Shown: positions 8,562-17,284, counted from the first letter of the stretch. The stretch: DNA of 60,221 nucleotides from Clostridia bacterium (GCA_017471785.1 JAFURP010000018.1:1-60221); one strand, 5' to 3'. Notes: generated from the letters alone by a model not told the origin. Numbers and translations are program-made.

Positions 8562-8690
8562 TGTCATTGCGTTCAGCTTTAGCTATTTGGCGTAGCCAAG
8601 GAGGGCAAAGCCCGACGCGGCAATCTCATATAAATCCTACCGCACTTTTTCACTATTCACTATTACCTATTCCTTTGCTTGGCGCAAGCC
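8562..8690 (-). repeat. R2 repeat, with A/T-rich extension
   Basis: The inverted form of R2: TGTCATTGCGTTCAGC, TTGGCGTAGCCAA palindrome, GCGGCAATCTCAT, then CCTACCGCAC and CACTATTCACTATTACC. The same pieces recur at 17221, 46715, 50650-50735 and 53070-53136. The 277-bp interval between the LRR gene and sigG holds this repeat and a terminator; no gene seen. Confidence 0.8.
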
Positions 8691-8760
8691 CTGCTCCCCC
8701 GTTTCGGTTACAAAAGTATGCGCCAAAGCCGAAATTTTTATACCTGCTTTCTCCCCAACG

Positions 8761-8788
8761 AAAAAGGAACGGTCGCCCGTCCCTTTTT
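8761..8788 (-). terminator. terminator of the LRR protein gene
   Basis: 12-bp stem AAAAAGGAACGG / CCGTCCCTTTTT (one G-T pair) with a 4-nt loop; T run on the minus strand. Confidence 0.8.
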
Positions 8789-8794
8789 TCTTTA

Positions 8795-11593
8795 TCACAG
8801 CTCCAATATTCCGTCGCTACAATAGATCGCCGTAGCAGGCACGGAGATCTTCCACCCCGTCCCCTTCTCGAGCGCATTCCAATCGGATATCGTCCCTCCA
8901 AACGTAATACCCGTCAAAGCTTTACAACCGGAGAACATATACTTCCCGAGTTTCGTTACGGAAGCGGATATTCGCACGGCCTCCAAAGCTACGCAACCCC
9001 TAAATACACTATCCCCGATATTCGCCACCGAATCGGACATCTCTACACTCGTCAAAGAAGTACATTCATTAAACGCATACTCTCCGATCCCCGTTAAGAG
9101 ATCCCCCATCGTCACACTCGTCAAAGCCGTGCAATTATAGAACGCGTACGCCGCAATACAAAGCGTGTCGTCATTTACCGCGTACGCCCCCGAAACGCTC
9201 GTCTTTGCCTTTATAAGATATTTCCCAATATATAAGACGTCGCTTTGCCAATTACTTTCGTCGTTATAATAACCCGTATTATAGAACGCATTATGTCCAA
9301 TACTTGTTACAAAGTCGCCGATCGTCACTCTCTCCAAATCCGTGCAATTATAGAACGCATACGCCCCGATACTCGTCACCGTATCGTCGATCACCACTTC
9401 CGTAACCAACGCGTTATCGATATACAACTTCTTTGCATAGTACAAGGGATTAGAGGAAAAATCCGCAAAAGCGATACTGCACCAGCCTGCCACGTCTCCG
9501 CTATAATATACACCCTCCAACGCAGTACAATTCTCGAACGCATACACGCCGACGCTCGTCCCCGAAGCCCCTATCGTCACGCTCGTCAACGCAGTACATT
9601 TACTGAACGCATACTCTCCGATACTCGTCACCGAAGCCCCGATCGTCACACTTGTCAAAGCCGTGCATTTACTGAACGCATACTCTCCGATACTCGTCAC
9701 CGAAGCTCCGATCGTCAAGCTCTTCAAAGAAGTGCAATGATAGAACGCATACTTTCCGATACTTGTCACTGTATCGTCGATCACCACTTCCTTAACCAAC
9801 GTATCGTTTATATACAAACTCGCGCCCTTGTACAAAGGATGGGCATAAGAGTCCGCAAAAGCGATACCGCACCAACCTGCCACGTCCCCTTGATAATACA
9901 CCGTTTCCAAACCGTCGCATCTATAAAACGCGTCAGTCGCAATACTCGTTATCGTATCGGGTATCACTATGCTGTACATCCAACCGGCGAGAAACGCCTC
10001 CTCTCCAATGCTCTTTACGGGCAACCCGTTATAAAACGAAGGGATCACAAGGCTCGTTCCCGTCCACGAGCCTTCGCCCGTTACCGTATAAGACTTCCCG
10101 TCCGAGCTTAATTCATAGCTCAATCCCTCGCTCGGTTTTTTCGCGCCGCAATGTATACACGTACCGTTCAGGTACTCGTGTATGCCCGTCGCCGTGTTCT
10201 CGATATCCCTCGTATCCGTTACTTCACAGTCTGCGTTATCGCACACCGCCGTTTCAGTACAGTCCTTTACGCAAGTCGCATTTTCATCCGACTGATAATC
10301 GGTAAAAATATGTACGCCCGTTGCCGAGTCCTCGTCCGTCCGCGTATCCGTTTCGTCGCAACCCACGTAATCGCAATCCGCCGTCTCCGTCCCGTCCTTT
10401 ATACAGGTCGCGTCCCCGTTCGAAACGTAAAACATAAAGCAGTGCGTTCCCGTCGCCGCGCTTCCTACGTCCTGCAACGTACGCTTTTCGTTGCAGCCCT
10501 CGTAATCGCATACCGCCGTTTTAGTTCCGTCCCTTATACAAAGCGCGTCCCCGTTCGAAACGTAATTGGTAAAGCTGTGTACGCCCGTTGCCGAGTCCTC
10601 GTCCGTCCGCGTATCCGTTTCGTCGCAACCCTCGTGATCGCAAACCGCCGTTTCCGTCCCGTCCGTTATACAGGTCGCGTTGTTATTCGATTGATAATCG
10701 GTAAAGCTATGCACGCCCGTAGCCGAGCCCTCGTCCGTCTGCGTATGCGTTTCGTTGCAGCCCTCGTAATCGCAAACCGCCGTTTCCGTCCCGTCCGCTA
10801 TACAAGTCGCATCGTCGTTCGATTGATAATCGGTAAAGCTATGTACGCCCGTCGCAGACCCCTCGTCCCTCCGCGTATGCGCTGCTTCACAATCTCCGTT
10901 ATCACATACCGCCGTTTCCGTACCGTCCGCTATGCAAGTCGCGTCGTCGTTCGATTGATAATCGGTAAAGCTATGCGCTCCCGTCGCCGACCCCTCATCC
11001 GTTTGCGTATCCGTTTCTTCACAACCCACGTGATCGCAAACCGCCGTTTCCGTTCCGTCCTTGCTACAGGTCGCGTTATTATTCGAAACGTAGTCGGTAA
11101 AGCTGTGCCCTAACGCCGATCCCTCGTCCGTCCGCGTATCCGTTTCTTCGCAATTTCCGTTATCGCACGCCGCCGTTTCCGTTCCGTCCGCTTCGCAGGT
11201 CGCGTTATTATTCGAAACGTACTCCGTAAAGCTGTGTCCTAACGCCGACCCCTCGTCCGTCCGCGTATCCGTTTCGTCGCAATTTCCGTTATCGCACGCC
11301 GCCGTTTCCGTTCCGTCCGCTTCGCAGGTCGCGTTATTATTCGAAACGTACTCCGTAAAGCTGTGCGCTCCCGTGGGAGGGATCTCCTCCGTATAGCTCG
11401 CCCCACAAGCACAAGCATAGGTCGTTTCCCCAGCCGTTCCGCAGCCTGCGGCGATCGTCGTCACCCCCTCGCTCCACGCGTGCTCGTGCGGCGCTTCTTC
11501 CGATCCGCCTTTTAAGGCAAAGACCGCGCCGATCACCGCCGCGCCGGTCGTAATACAGGATAACGCTATGATGAATATTTTTTTGAGCTTCAT
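8795..11593 (-). CDS. BspA-like leucine-rich repeat surface protein with Cys-rich repeats
   Basis: 932 aa. N-terminal hydrophobic segment (about 5-27), probably a signal peptide or anchor. Then an HxW...C..AG....CxCG unit, and nine tandem 43-44-residue repeats (about 77-470), each H.FT.Y.SN..ATC..DGTETA.CD...C..T.T. The C-terminal half (about 495-930) is LRR_5/BspA-type: SIG.YAF..CT.L.SVTIG... units. No LPXTG or S-layer domain seen. LRR_5 proteins of gut bacteria bind host or bacterial surfaces; ligand unknown. The first two Cys repeats are almost identical at DNA level (129-bp unit, about 11107-11365), a sign of recent duplication. Its own promoter and SD (GAGGT) are present. Confidence 0.85.
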   Translation of the reverse strand: MKLKKIFIIALSCITTGAAVIGAVFALKGGSEEAPHEHAWSEGVTTIAAGCGTAGETTYACACGASYTEEIPPTGAHSFTEYVSNNNATCEADGTETAACDNGNCDETDTRTDEGSALGHSFTEYVSNNNATCEADGTETAACDNGNCEETDTRTDEGSALGHSFTDYVSNNNATCSKDGTETAVCDHVGCEETDTQTDEGSATGAHSFTDYQSNDDATCIADGTETAVCDNGDCEAAHTRRDEGSATGVHSFTDYQSNDDATCIADGTETAVCDYEGCNETHTQTDEGSATGVHSFTDYQSNNNATCITDGTETAVCDHEGCDETDTRTDEDSATGVHSFTNYVSNGDALCIRDGTKTAVCDYEGCNEKRTLQDVGSAATGTHCFMFYVSNGDATCIKDGTETADCDYVGCDETDTRTDEDSATGVHIFTDYQSDENATCVKDCTETAVCDNADCEVTDTRDIENTATGIHEYLNGTCIHCGAKKPSEGLSYELSSDGKSYTVTGEGSWTGTSLVIPSFYNGLPVKSIGEEAFLAGWMYSIVIPDTITSIATDAFYRCDGLETVYYQGDVAGWCGIAFADSYAHPLYKGASLYINDTLVKEVVIDDTVTSIGKYAFYHCTSLKSLTIGASVTSIGEYAFSKCTALTSVTIGASVTSIGEYAFSKCTALTSVTIGASGTSVGVYAFENCTALEGVYYSGDVAGWCSIAFADFSSNPLYYAKKLYIDNALVTEVVIDDTVTSIGAYAFYNCTDLERVTIGDFVTSIGHNAFYNTGYYNDESNWQSDVLYIGKYLIKAKTSVSGAYAVNDDTLCIAAYAFYNCTALTSVTMGDLLTGIGEYAFNECTSLTSVEMSDSVANIGDSVFRGCVALEAVRISASVTKLGKYMFSGCKALTGITFGGTISDWNALEKGTGWKISVPATAIYCSDGILEL
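9590..9735 (-). repeat. LRR_5 coding repeats, near-identical 69-bp units
   Basis: Adjacent units encoding ...EYAFSKCTALTSVTIGAS.. are nearly identical at nucleotide level (TACTGAACGCATACTCTCCG recurs twice). These are internal coding repeats of the LRR domain, not an intergenic element. Confidence 0.7.
11107..11365 (-). repeat. 129-bp tandem duplication in the Cys-rich domain
   Basis: Two consecutive 43-codon units differ by only a few bases (for example Asp versus Glu before TDTRTDEG). More diverged copies continue to about 10180. Confidence 0.8.
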
Positions 11594-11623
11594 AATAAAT
11601 ACCTCAACGAAAGCTATATTACT

Positions 11624-11652
11624 ATTTTATCACCCTTCCCCGGTTTTGTCAA
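11624..11652 (-). promoter_or_regulatory. sigma-A promoter of the LRR protein gene
   Basis: Minus-strand TTGACA, 17 bp, TAAAAT, about 30 bases before the start codon. Confidence 0.75.
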
Positions 11653-11693
11653 ATCGTTTCACTATAAAGCTCAGTCAATATCTGGCACAATGA

Positions 11694-11723
11694 AAAGAGC
11701 AAGGACGCTAATCCTTGCTCTTT
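11694..11723 (-). terminator. sigE terminator
   Basis: Perfect 12-bp stem AAAGAGCAAGGA / TCCTTGCTCTTT with a 6-nt loop, right after the sigE stop. Confidence 0.85.
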
Positions 11724-11726
11724 CGC

Positions 11727-12452
11727 TTATTCCATCTTGGCGATTTCCTTTTTCAGTCGCAAAATAATTTTTTTCTCCAACCTCGATATGTAGCTTTGCG
11801 AAATGCCGAGCAGGTCGGCGACGTCCTTTTGGGTCATCTCCTCGCCGCCGCCAAGTCCAAAGCGCAAGAACATAATTTTCCGTTCCCGATCGGACAGCTT
11901 TTTAAGCGCCTCTTTGAGCTGTTCCTTTTCCGCGTTCAGCTCGATATCCCCGTACACGGTATCGGCGGAGGTGCCCAAAACGTCGGATAAAAGCAGCTCG
12001 TTCCCCTCGAAATCGGTGTTGAGCGGCTCGTCGAACGAGATCTCGCTTTTCAACCGCGCCGTGCGCCGCAAATACATCAATATCTCGTTCTCGATACACC
12101 GCGAAGCGTAGGTGGCGAGCTTGATGTTTTTTTCGGGATTGAAGGAATTGATCGCCTTGATCAAGCCGATCGTGCCGATAGAGATCAGATCGTCGTTGTC
12201 CACGCCCGTATTGTCGAACTTGCGCGCGATATACACCACCAAACGCAAGTTGTGCTGAATTAGCTCGGATTTGGCGTTTTCACGCTCGTATTCCTCCCCT
12301 TTTACGAGCTTTTCCAGCGTTTCCTTTTCCGTTTCGGGAGATAGGGGCAAGGGCAACGCTTCGCCGTTGCCGCAAACGTAATCCACCGTGTTTTTCGCTT
12401 CGAAAAAATTGATTTTTTGCAAAAAAATTTGCAGCGCTTCCAAGAATTTCAT
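11727..12452 (-). CDS. sigE: RNA polymerase sporulation sigma factor sigma-E (pro-form)
   Basis: 241 aa. Mother-cell sigma factor, made as an inactive precursor whose N-terminal pro-sequence SpoIIGA removes. Seen: a hydrophobic/amphipathic N-terminus ([17 protein letters not shown]), [10 protein letters not shown], region 2 ([44 protein letters not shown]) and region 4 ([27 protein letters not shown]). SD AAAGGA is close to the ATG. It is co-transcribed with spoIIGA, 20 bases downstream of it. Confidence 0.95.
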   Translation of the reverse strand: MKFLEALQIFLQKINFFEAKNTVDYVCGNGEALPLPLSPETEKETLEKLVKGEEYERENAKSELIQHNLRLVVYIARKFDNTGVDNDDLISIGTIGLIKAINSFNPEKNIKLATYASRCIENEILMYLRRTARLKSEISFDEPLNTDFEGNELLLSDVLGTSADTVYGDIELNAEKEQLKEALKKLSDRERKIMFLRFGLGGGEEMTQKDVADLLGISQSYISRLEKKIILRLKKEIAKME

Positions 12453-12472
12453 TATCCTTTCTCCCTCGCTCT

Positions 12473-13228
12473 TTATTCAAAGATCCTTGCGTTTAACAAT
12501 ACCTTGTACTCTCTCGATAACATATTCGGCGAAAGGGAAAAATATACCTCTTTTTCCGCTTTTTCCACCGCGATCCTTCCCTTGAAAATTCGCACCCGTT
12601 TTTCGCCGCTCACCGTCGTTATTTTCATTTCGTCAAATACCTGCCCCTCCCGTTTTTCCACGAACAGCTCGTAAAATACCTCGGGGGATAAAAAACAAAC
12701 GGGCGTATCCCCTTTAAGCGCCAAATTGCCGCTGTCCAAATATCCCAAAACGCTTTTTCGTCGATCCTCAGCAAGGATCACGCAATCGTACAAGTATTTG
12801 GAAATCGCCCGTTTTTGATAGAGTTTTCTTATCAAACCGATCGAAATCAGCGATAGGACGAAAAAACCGCAAAGGGTGAATACGGGCGTCAGCGCAAAGG
12901 AAAAAACGCCGTGCAGGGCGGTGAGTACGCCGCCAAACAAAAAGGACAGGGCAAAAAACCACGCAAGGACGGAAAAAAGCTTGCCCCACCCGTTTTGCCC
13001 CTTTTTCCAAGGAAAACACAGCAAAACGAGCAAAAAACCGAAAGGGAGCTTTAGGTAATCGGGCAAAGCCGCGAGAGGAAAAAGCAGGGCGAAAACGCTG
13101 CCGCAAAGAGCGGAAAAAAACAGACTTTTCCGTCGCGGTCTTACCCTTGTCGCTCGCAAAGAAAGGTATAAAAGCATACCGTCCAAAAGAAAATTTTCGA
13201 CGAGAACGTACTCTACGTAAACGACCAT
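12473..13228 (-). CDS. spoIIGA: sigma-E processing peptidase SpoIIGA
   Basis: 251 aa, shorter than the roughly 300 aa of B. subtilis. Membrane aspartic protease that activates pro-sigma-E. The N-terminal half has about five membrane helices (starting [20 protein letters not shown]). The C-terminal half carries the catalytic GYLDSGN motif (about residue 163) of the pepsin-like dimeric protease. The start at 13228 follows GAGGG and a run of T (see the regulatory entry). Operon spoIIGA-sigE. Confidence 0.92.
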   Translation of the reverse strand: MVVYVEYVLVENFLLDGMLLYLSLRATRVRPRRKSLFFSALCGSVFALLFPLAALPDYLKLPFGFLLVLLCFPWKKGQNGWGKLFSVLAWFFALSFLFGGVLTALHGVFSFALTPVFTLCGFFVLSLISIGLIRKLYQKRAISKYLYDCVILAEDRRKSVLGYLDSGNLALKGDTPVCFLSPEVFYELFVEKREGQVFDEMKITTVSGEKRVRIFKGRIAVEKAEKEVYFSLSPNMLSREYKVLLNARIFE

Positions 13229-13315
13229 AAAAAATCCCTCGAAGCCTTATGGATAAAGGCTTTGAGGGCATTATAGCATACTTTTTGTGAAATAATAAAA
13301 AAAGCTTTTGTCGAA
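13229..13315 (-). promoter_or_regulatory. spoIIGA promoter with Spo0A-box-like site and leader hairpin
   Basis: Minus-strand TATAAT (13270-13275) has a weak -35 (TTATTA, 17 bp). A perfect 0A-box heptamer TGTCGAA lies on the plus strand at 13309-13315, just upstream of the -35. Immediately after the -10, an imperfect 11-bp hairpin (CCCTCAAAGCC / GGCTTCGAGGG) includes the GAGGG ribosome site and is followed by TTTTTT and the ATG. Confidence 0.6.
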
Positions 13316-13383
13316 CGACGATTTTTTTCGTCGGAAACCCTTTCGGCAAAAGGCTTTCGGTCGCCTAACGAAAAAAGTGCGAA

Positions 13384-13415
13384 AACCGCAAAAAAACGCG
13401 TTTTTCAAAACGCGT
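13384..13415 (-). terminator. yraN terminator overlapping its stop codon
   Basis: AAAACGCG ... CGCGTTTT hairpin in which the TGA stop of yraN lies in the loop, followed by a T7 run on the minus strand. Confidence 0.7.
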
Positions 13416-13764
13416 TTTCCACGTATTGGATATTGCCCTCGCCGTCCACCTCCGCGACGTCGAAACGGGCGTTTGGCTCCTCCTTGACGAGCGCGCCGTA
13501 AAATTGCGCGATCTTGTAATAGCGGCGTTGCTTGTCCTTGCCCACCGCCTCGCGCGGCGTGCCGAAGGTATCGCTCGTGCGCGTTTTCACCTCGACGAAC
13601 AAAATTTCCTCGCCCTGCGCGGCGATAATATCCGCTTCGCCGAACGGCGTGCGGAAATTGCGTTTCAGGATCTTACAGCCCCGCTTTTTTAAGTAGTCCG
13701 CGACGAGCCGTTCCCCCTTTTTGCCTAAAGCTTTTTTATGAACGTCTTGCGGTGAATGGGACAT
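13405..13764 (-). CDS. yraN: UPF0102 (YraN-like) endonuclease-fold protein
   Basis: 119 aa. Small Holliday-junction-resolvase-like fold; function not settled. Seen: GERLVADYLKKRG, RNFRTPFGEADIIA and ILFVEVKTRT, the D...ExK nuclease-type core. Start ATG 13764 with AAGGAG 8 bases upstream, inside the end of rnhB: a 40-bp overlap, so translation is probably coupled. The rnhB-yraN neighbourhood is common in Firmicutes. Confidence 0.9.
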   Translation of the reverse strand: MSHSPQDVHKKALGKKGERLVADYLKKRGCKILKRNFRTPFGEADIIAAQGEEILFVEVKTRTSDTFGTPREAVGKDKQRRYYKIAQFYGALVKEEPNARFDVAEVDGEGNIQYVENAF

Positions 13765-14345
13765 GCTCCGTACTCCTTAATACCTTGGATATGCGCCGCC
13801 GTGCCGTAGCCCTTATTCTTCTCAAAGGCGTAATGGGGATACGTTTTGGCGTACTCGTCCATCAACGCGTCCCTGTGCACCTTAGCGATAATACTCGCCG
13901 CGCCGATGGAATAGGACAGCGCGTCGCCGTGGATAACGCTCCTTTGCGGCGGCGTGATATCGATGGTCATATTGCCGTCGGTGAGCACCGCTTCGGGGCA
14001 TATCGCAAGCGTTTCGATCGCGCGCTTCATACCCAGCTTGGTCGCTTGTAAAATATTGATCTCGTCGATCGTCTTTTCGTCTATTTCCACGATCGTATAG
14101 CAAAGGGCGCGCGCCTTGATCTGCTCGGCAAGCGCCTCTCGCTTTTTCGCCGAAAGCTTTTTGCTGTCGTCCACGCCGATCACCAGCTCGCTTTCTTCCA
14201 ACGGCATAACGACCGCCGCGCAAACGACGGGGCCTGCGAGCGGACCTCGCCCCACCTCGTCTACGCCGGCGATATACCGTACGCCTTTCTCCTGCAAGGC
14301 GCGCTCAAAGCGTAATTTTTCTTCCGCGTCCCATACTTTTTTCAT
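13725..14345 (-). CDS. rnhB: ribonuclease HII
   Basis: 206 aa. Removes ribonucleotides and RNA primers from DNA. Seen: GVDEVGRGPLAGPVV (catalytic D-E), GVDDSKKLSAKKRE, LTDGN and the D of VHRDALMDEYAKTYP. SD GAGGAAA. It sits in the operon rbgA-rnhB-yraN, 9 bases after rbgA. Confidence 0.95.
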   Translation of the reverse strand: MKKVWDAEEKLRFERALQEKGVRYIAGVDEVGRGPLAGPVVCAAVVMPLEESELVIGVDDSKKLSAKKREALAEQIKARALCYTIVEIDEKTIDEINILQATKLGMKRAIETLAICPEAVLTDGNMTIDITPPQRSVIHGDALSYSIGAASIIAKVHRDALMDEYAKTYPHYAFEKNKGYGTAAHIQGIKEYGACPIHRKTFIKKL

Positions 14346-14354
14346 CGTTTTTCC

Positions 14355-15215
14355 TCATAAAGTGTAATCGGAATAGTCGGAGGGGTCTTCCAAGCAAATT
14401 TTACCCACTCTCCCCTTTCGGAAATCGTCCACGAGCGCCTTTGCGCCCCGTTCGTAATCAAATTCGCCGCCGCGCAAAATAAAGCCGCGGCGCTTGCAAA
14501 GCGCTTCGTACATACCCAGCTTTTCGCTGAAATCGGTGATGCCGTAGCGCTCGGTCAAATACGCGGGATAGAGGGAAGCAAGCTCGCCCAAAAGCTCGAG
14601 CGCGATATCGTCCATATCCAAGATATCGTCGTTGATACTCCCGATATAGGCGAGGTGTCTTGCGTGGTATTGATCGTCGAACGCAGGGGGCATCGTCCCC
14701 GGAGTATCGAGAAGATCGAACGCGCCGCATTTGAGCCAACGCACGTCGCGCGTTACGCCCGCCTTATCTCCCGTCTTGGCGCGCTTTTGTCCGCTGATGA
14801 GATTGACCAGCGTGCTTTTACCCGTATTGGGGATTCCCGCGACCATAAAACGGAAGGTGCGGTTTAATCCCTTCGCCTGCGCGCGCGCACGCTTTTCTTC
14901 CGTGATCTCGTTCAGCTTTTGCAACAGCACGCGCTTGGAGGAGGGATTGGTGGAATTGCATTTCACGCAATACCTGCCCTGCCTCTCGAACAATTTGACG
15001 AAGCCGTCCAGCTTATTATTGTCGGACAGGTCGGCTTTGTTGAATACGTATAAGACGGGCTTTTCCCCGAAAATTTTGTTTAAGTTTTTGTTCACCGTGG
15101 CGATCGGCGCGCGCGCGTCGAGCACGCAAACCACGCCGTCGCAAAGCTCGCGCTTTGCCTCCATATCGCGCATCGCGCGGGTCATATGTCCAGGGAACCA
15201 TTGTATGTTTTTCAT
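14355..15215 (-). CDS. rbgA: ribosome biogenesis GTPase YlqF/RbgA
   Basis: 286 aa. Circularly permuted GTPase needed for late 50S assembly. Seen in permuted order: N-terminal IQWFPGHMTRAMRDM, NKADL (G4), CNSTNP (G5-like), GIPNTGKSTLVN (G1), then DTPGTMPPAF (G3), with a C-terminal RNA-binding helical domain. AAGGAGG precedes the ATG. First gene of rbgA-rnhB-yraN; R1 copy A lies between it and trmD. Confidence 0.95.
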   Translation of the reverse strand: MKNIQWFPGHMTRAMRDMEAKRELCDGVVCVLDARAPIATVNKNLNKIFGEKPVLYVFNKADLSDNNKLDGFVKLFERQGRYCVKCNSTNPSSKRVLLQKLNEITEEKRARAQAKGLNRTFRFMVAGIPNTGKSTLVNLISGQKRAKTGDKAGVTRDVRWLKCGAFDLLDTPGTMPPAFDDQYHARHLAYIGSINDDILDMDDIALELLGELASLYPAYLTERYGITDFSEKLGMYEALCKRRGFILRGGEFDYERGAKALVDDFRKGRVGKICLEDPSDYSDYTL

Positions 15216-15266
15216 AATACCTCCTTGGGGGAAGCGCTTGCATTAAACGCGGTGCGTTCGTGAATT

Positions 15267-15292
15267 GCCGTCGTAGACGGCGTGGTAATCTC
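15267..15292. repeat. R2-type fragment
   Basis: GCCGTC-GTA-GACGGC hairpin followed by GTGGTAATCTC, as at 17169-17195. It directly precedes R1 copy A. Confidence 0.55.
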
Positions 15293-15426
15293 GTATACTC
15301 GGAGCCGAGCGTAAAAACTAAGCAAGAAAAGGAAAACGCGGGTTTCTCGACGGGAGATTTACTAAGTAAACGAGCGAGAAAATGCGGAGCGCAACGAAGA
15401 AATGCGTAGCTTATTCTTCGTTTTTA
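15293..15426 (-). repeat. R1 structured element, copy A (3' end of trmD)
   Basis: Nested inverted repeats: outer AAAAAC (15313-15318) / GTTTTT (15420-15425); middle TTTCTCG (15343-15349) / CGAGAAA (15375-15381); inner TTTAC (15358-15362) / GTAAA (15366-15370). The terminal T-tract runs into the trmD TAA. A competing local hairpin AACGAAGAA / TTCTTCGTT is also possible in this copy. Confidence 0.8.
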
Positions 15427-16089
15427 TTTTAATAGGTCGGGGCGACGGGCACGCGTGATCTCCAACGCCCGCTCTCGACGCCATTTGTCGATCTTGCCGT
15501 GATCGCCGCTACGCAACACCTCGGGAACGGGTATGCCCTTGTATTCCTGCGGCCGGGTGTAGTGGGGATATTCGAGCATATTTTCCGAAAAGCTTTCGTC
15601 TACGAGCGACGAGGGACTGATCACCCCCTCCACGTAGCGCGATACGCAATCGGCTACCACCATAGCCGGCAGCTCGCCCCCCGTTAAAACGTAGTCGCCT
15701 ATCGAAATTTCCTCGTCGATAAACAGGTCGATCGCGCGCTGATCTACCCCCTCGTAATGTCCGCAAAGCAAGATCAAATGCTCGTATTCCAACAGCTCGA
15801 ACACCTTTTGCTGACGGAACGTTTCGCCCTTGGGGGACATATAGATACGGCGCGCTTTATGCTCGGGATCGAGCGCTTCGATCGCGCTACCTATCGGTTG
15901 CGGCATCATGACCATACCCGCGCCGCCGCCGAAAGGATAGTCGTCGCATTTTAAGTGCTTGTCCTCGGTGTAGTCGCGAAGATTGACGATACGGATTTGA
16001 ATTTTGCCGTCCTTTTGCGCCCTGCCGAGAATACTCTCTTGCATAGCCGAAAACATCTCGGGGAAAAGGGTCAAAATATCGATTTTCAT
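15424..16089 (-). CDS. trmD: tRNA (guanine-N1-)-methyltransferase
   Basis: 221 aa. SPOUT-fold (knotted) enzyme making m1G37 in tRNA, which prevents frameshifting. Seen: MKIDILTLFPEMF, GGGAGMVM, LLCGHYEGVDQRA, DEEISIGDYVLTGGE and the C-terminal HYTRPQEYKGIPVPEVL. Its ATG overlaps the ftsY stop by 4 bases (ATGA), so it is translationally coupled to ftsY. In many Firmicutes trmD follows rpsP-rimM; here those genes are 38 kb away. Confidence 0.96.
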   Translation of the reverse strand: MKIDILTLFPEMFSAMQESILGRAQKDGKIQIRIVNLRDYTEDKHLKCDDYPFGGGAGMVMMPQPIGSAIEALDPEHKARRIYMSPKGETFRQQKVFELLEYEHLILLCGHYEGVDQRAIDLFIDEEISIGDYVLTGGELPAMVVADCVSRYVEGVISPSSLVDESFSENMLEYPHYTRPQEYKGIPVPEVLRSGDHGKIDKWRRERALEITRARRPDLLK

Positions 16090-16982
16090 AAGATCGCCTC
16101 TACGAAGCTTTCGCTGTCGAAAAACTCCAAGTCCTCCATTTTCTCGCCCACGCCCGCGAAGACGACGGGCAGGGAAAGCTCGGAGGAAAGGGAGAATACG
16201 AAGCCGCCCTTTGCCGTGCCGTCCAATTTGGTCAAAACGATACCGTCAAGCTCCACCGCCTCGTCGAATACGCGCGCTTGGTTGACGGCGTTTTGTCCCG
16301 TCGTCGCGTCCAAAACGAGCAGCTTCAAAAAGTCCGCTTGCGGATATTCGCGCGTGACTACCCGATCCATCTTGCGAAGCTCGTTCATCAAATTGTCCTT
16401 GACGTGCAGTCTGCCCGCCGTGTCCACGATGACGACGTCCGTGCCCTTTGCCTTCGCCGAGGAAACGGCGTCGAAGATGACCGCCGAAGGATCGCTTCCC
16501 TCCTCGTGCTTGACGATACGCACCTTGGCGCGCTCCGCCCAAATCGCTAGCTGCTCGCTCGCCGCCGCACGGAAGGTATCCGCCGCCGCGACCGTTACCG
16601 TTTTTCCCTGCTTTAAGAAATAGTGCGCGAGCTTGCCGACCGTCGTGGTCTTACCTACGCCGTTCACCCCGACGAGCATGATCACGCAGGGGTATTGCGG
16701 AGGCTCGACCTCCGATTCCTTCAGCATATCCGTCAAAATGCCGCGAAGCAAGCCGATCACGTAGCTTTCGTCCTTGAGCCGTTCCGCGATCGCCTGCGCT
16801 TTTACCCTGTCCACGACCTCCTCCGCCGTGGTCACCGATACGTCGGAGGAAATGAGGATCTCCTCCAGCTCGTCGTAAAAGTCGTTGCCGAGCTTGTTTT
16901 TGGAAAACAGCACGCGCAGTTTTTCCGAAAAGCCGTCCTTCGTCTTTTTCAACGCGCTGAATAATTTACCGAATATACCCAT
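16086..16982 (-). CDS. ftsY: signal recognition particle receptor FtsY
   Basis: 298 aa from ATG 16982 (AAAGGAAA upstream). SRP GTPase docking ribosome-SRP complexes at the membrane. The short N-terminus (MGIFGKLFSALKKTKDGF) is an amphipathic membrane-targeting helix; there is no long acidic A domain, as usual in Gram-positives. The NG domain shows GVNGVGKTTTVGKLA, DTFRAAA, DTAGRL and TKLDGTAKGG. Follows smc after a 409-bp repeat-filled gap. Confidence 0.95.
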   Translation of the reverse strand: MGIFGKLFSALKKTKDGFSEKLRVLFSKNKLGNDFYDELEEILISSDVSVTTAEEVVDRVKAQAIAERLKDESYVIGLLRGILTDMLKESEVEPPQYPCVIMLVGVNGVGKTTTVGKLAHYFLKQGKTVTVAAADTFRAAASEQLAIWAERAKVRIVKHEEGSDPSAVIFDAVSSAKAKGTDVVIVDTAGRLHVKDNLMNELRKMDRVVTREYPQADFLKLLVLDATTGQNAVNQARVFDEAVELDGIVLTKLDGTAKGGFVFSLSSELSLPVVFAGVGEKMEDLEFFDSESFVEAIL

Positions 16983-17000
16983 AAGTTTTTCCTTTTTTAC

Positions 17001-17032
17001 GGAAAGCGGTGGCAAACGCCGCCGCTTTTCCT
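17001..17032. other. strong hairpin in the ftsY upstream region
   Basis: GGAAAGCGGTGGC pairs with GCCGCCGCTTTTCC around a short loop. It lies 20 bases upstream of the ftsY start, with no T run on either side. It may protect or delimit the 5' end of the ftsY message; role unknown. Confidence 0.5.
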
Positions 17033-17160
17033 TACGTTGTTGTGATAGTGAATTGAAAACTGCGTGTTCGTGAATTGCCGCCTACGGCGGCGTTGTGGGC
17101 GACAAGGTGCCGCTGCCAAGCCTTTCTATCTTTCGTTAAAGCTTGGGTGTAGAGAACCGT

Positions 17161-17284
17161 CATTACGAGCCGTCGTAGACGGCGTGGTAATCTCATAAAA
17201 AACAAGGCAAAAATTTATACGAGATTGCCGCGGTCGCTACGCTCCCTTGGCAACGCCAAATAGCTAAAGCCGAACGCAAGACAG
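17161..17284. repeat. two R2 repeats, opposite orientation
   Basis: 17161-17198 is an inverted copy (CATTACGAGCCGTCGTAG ... GGTAATCTCAT); 17221-17284 is a direct copy (GAGATTGCCGCGG ... GCTAAAGCCGAACGCAAGAC). With R1 copy B and the hairpin at 17001 they account for most of the smc-ftsY gap; no gene seen there. Confidence 0.75.

Noticed and set aside
10180..11365. CRISPR-like periodic repeats
   Set aside because: The 129-132-bp period encodes protein repeats in frame; no short repeat-spacer pattern and no cas genes.
11594..11726. Lipoprotein anchor for the LRR protein (LSC near residue 13)
   Set aside because: The Cys lies too early and the preceding residues do not fit a good lipobox; an ordinary signal or anchor helix is more likely.
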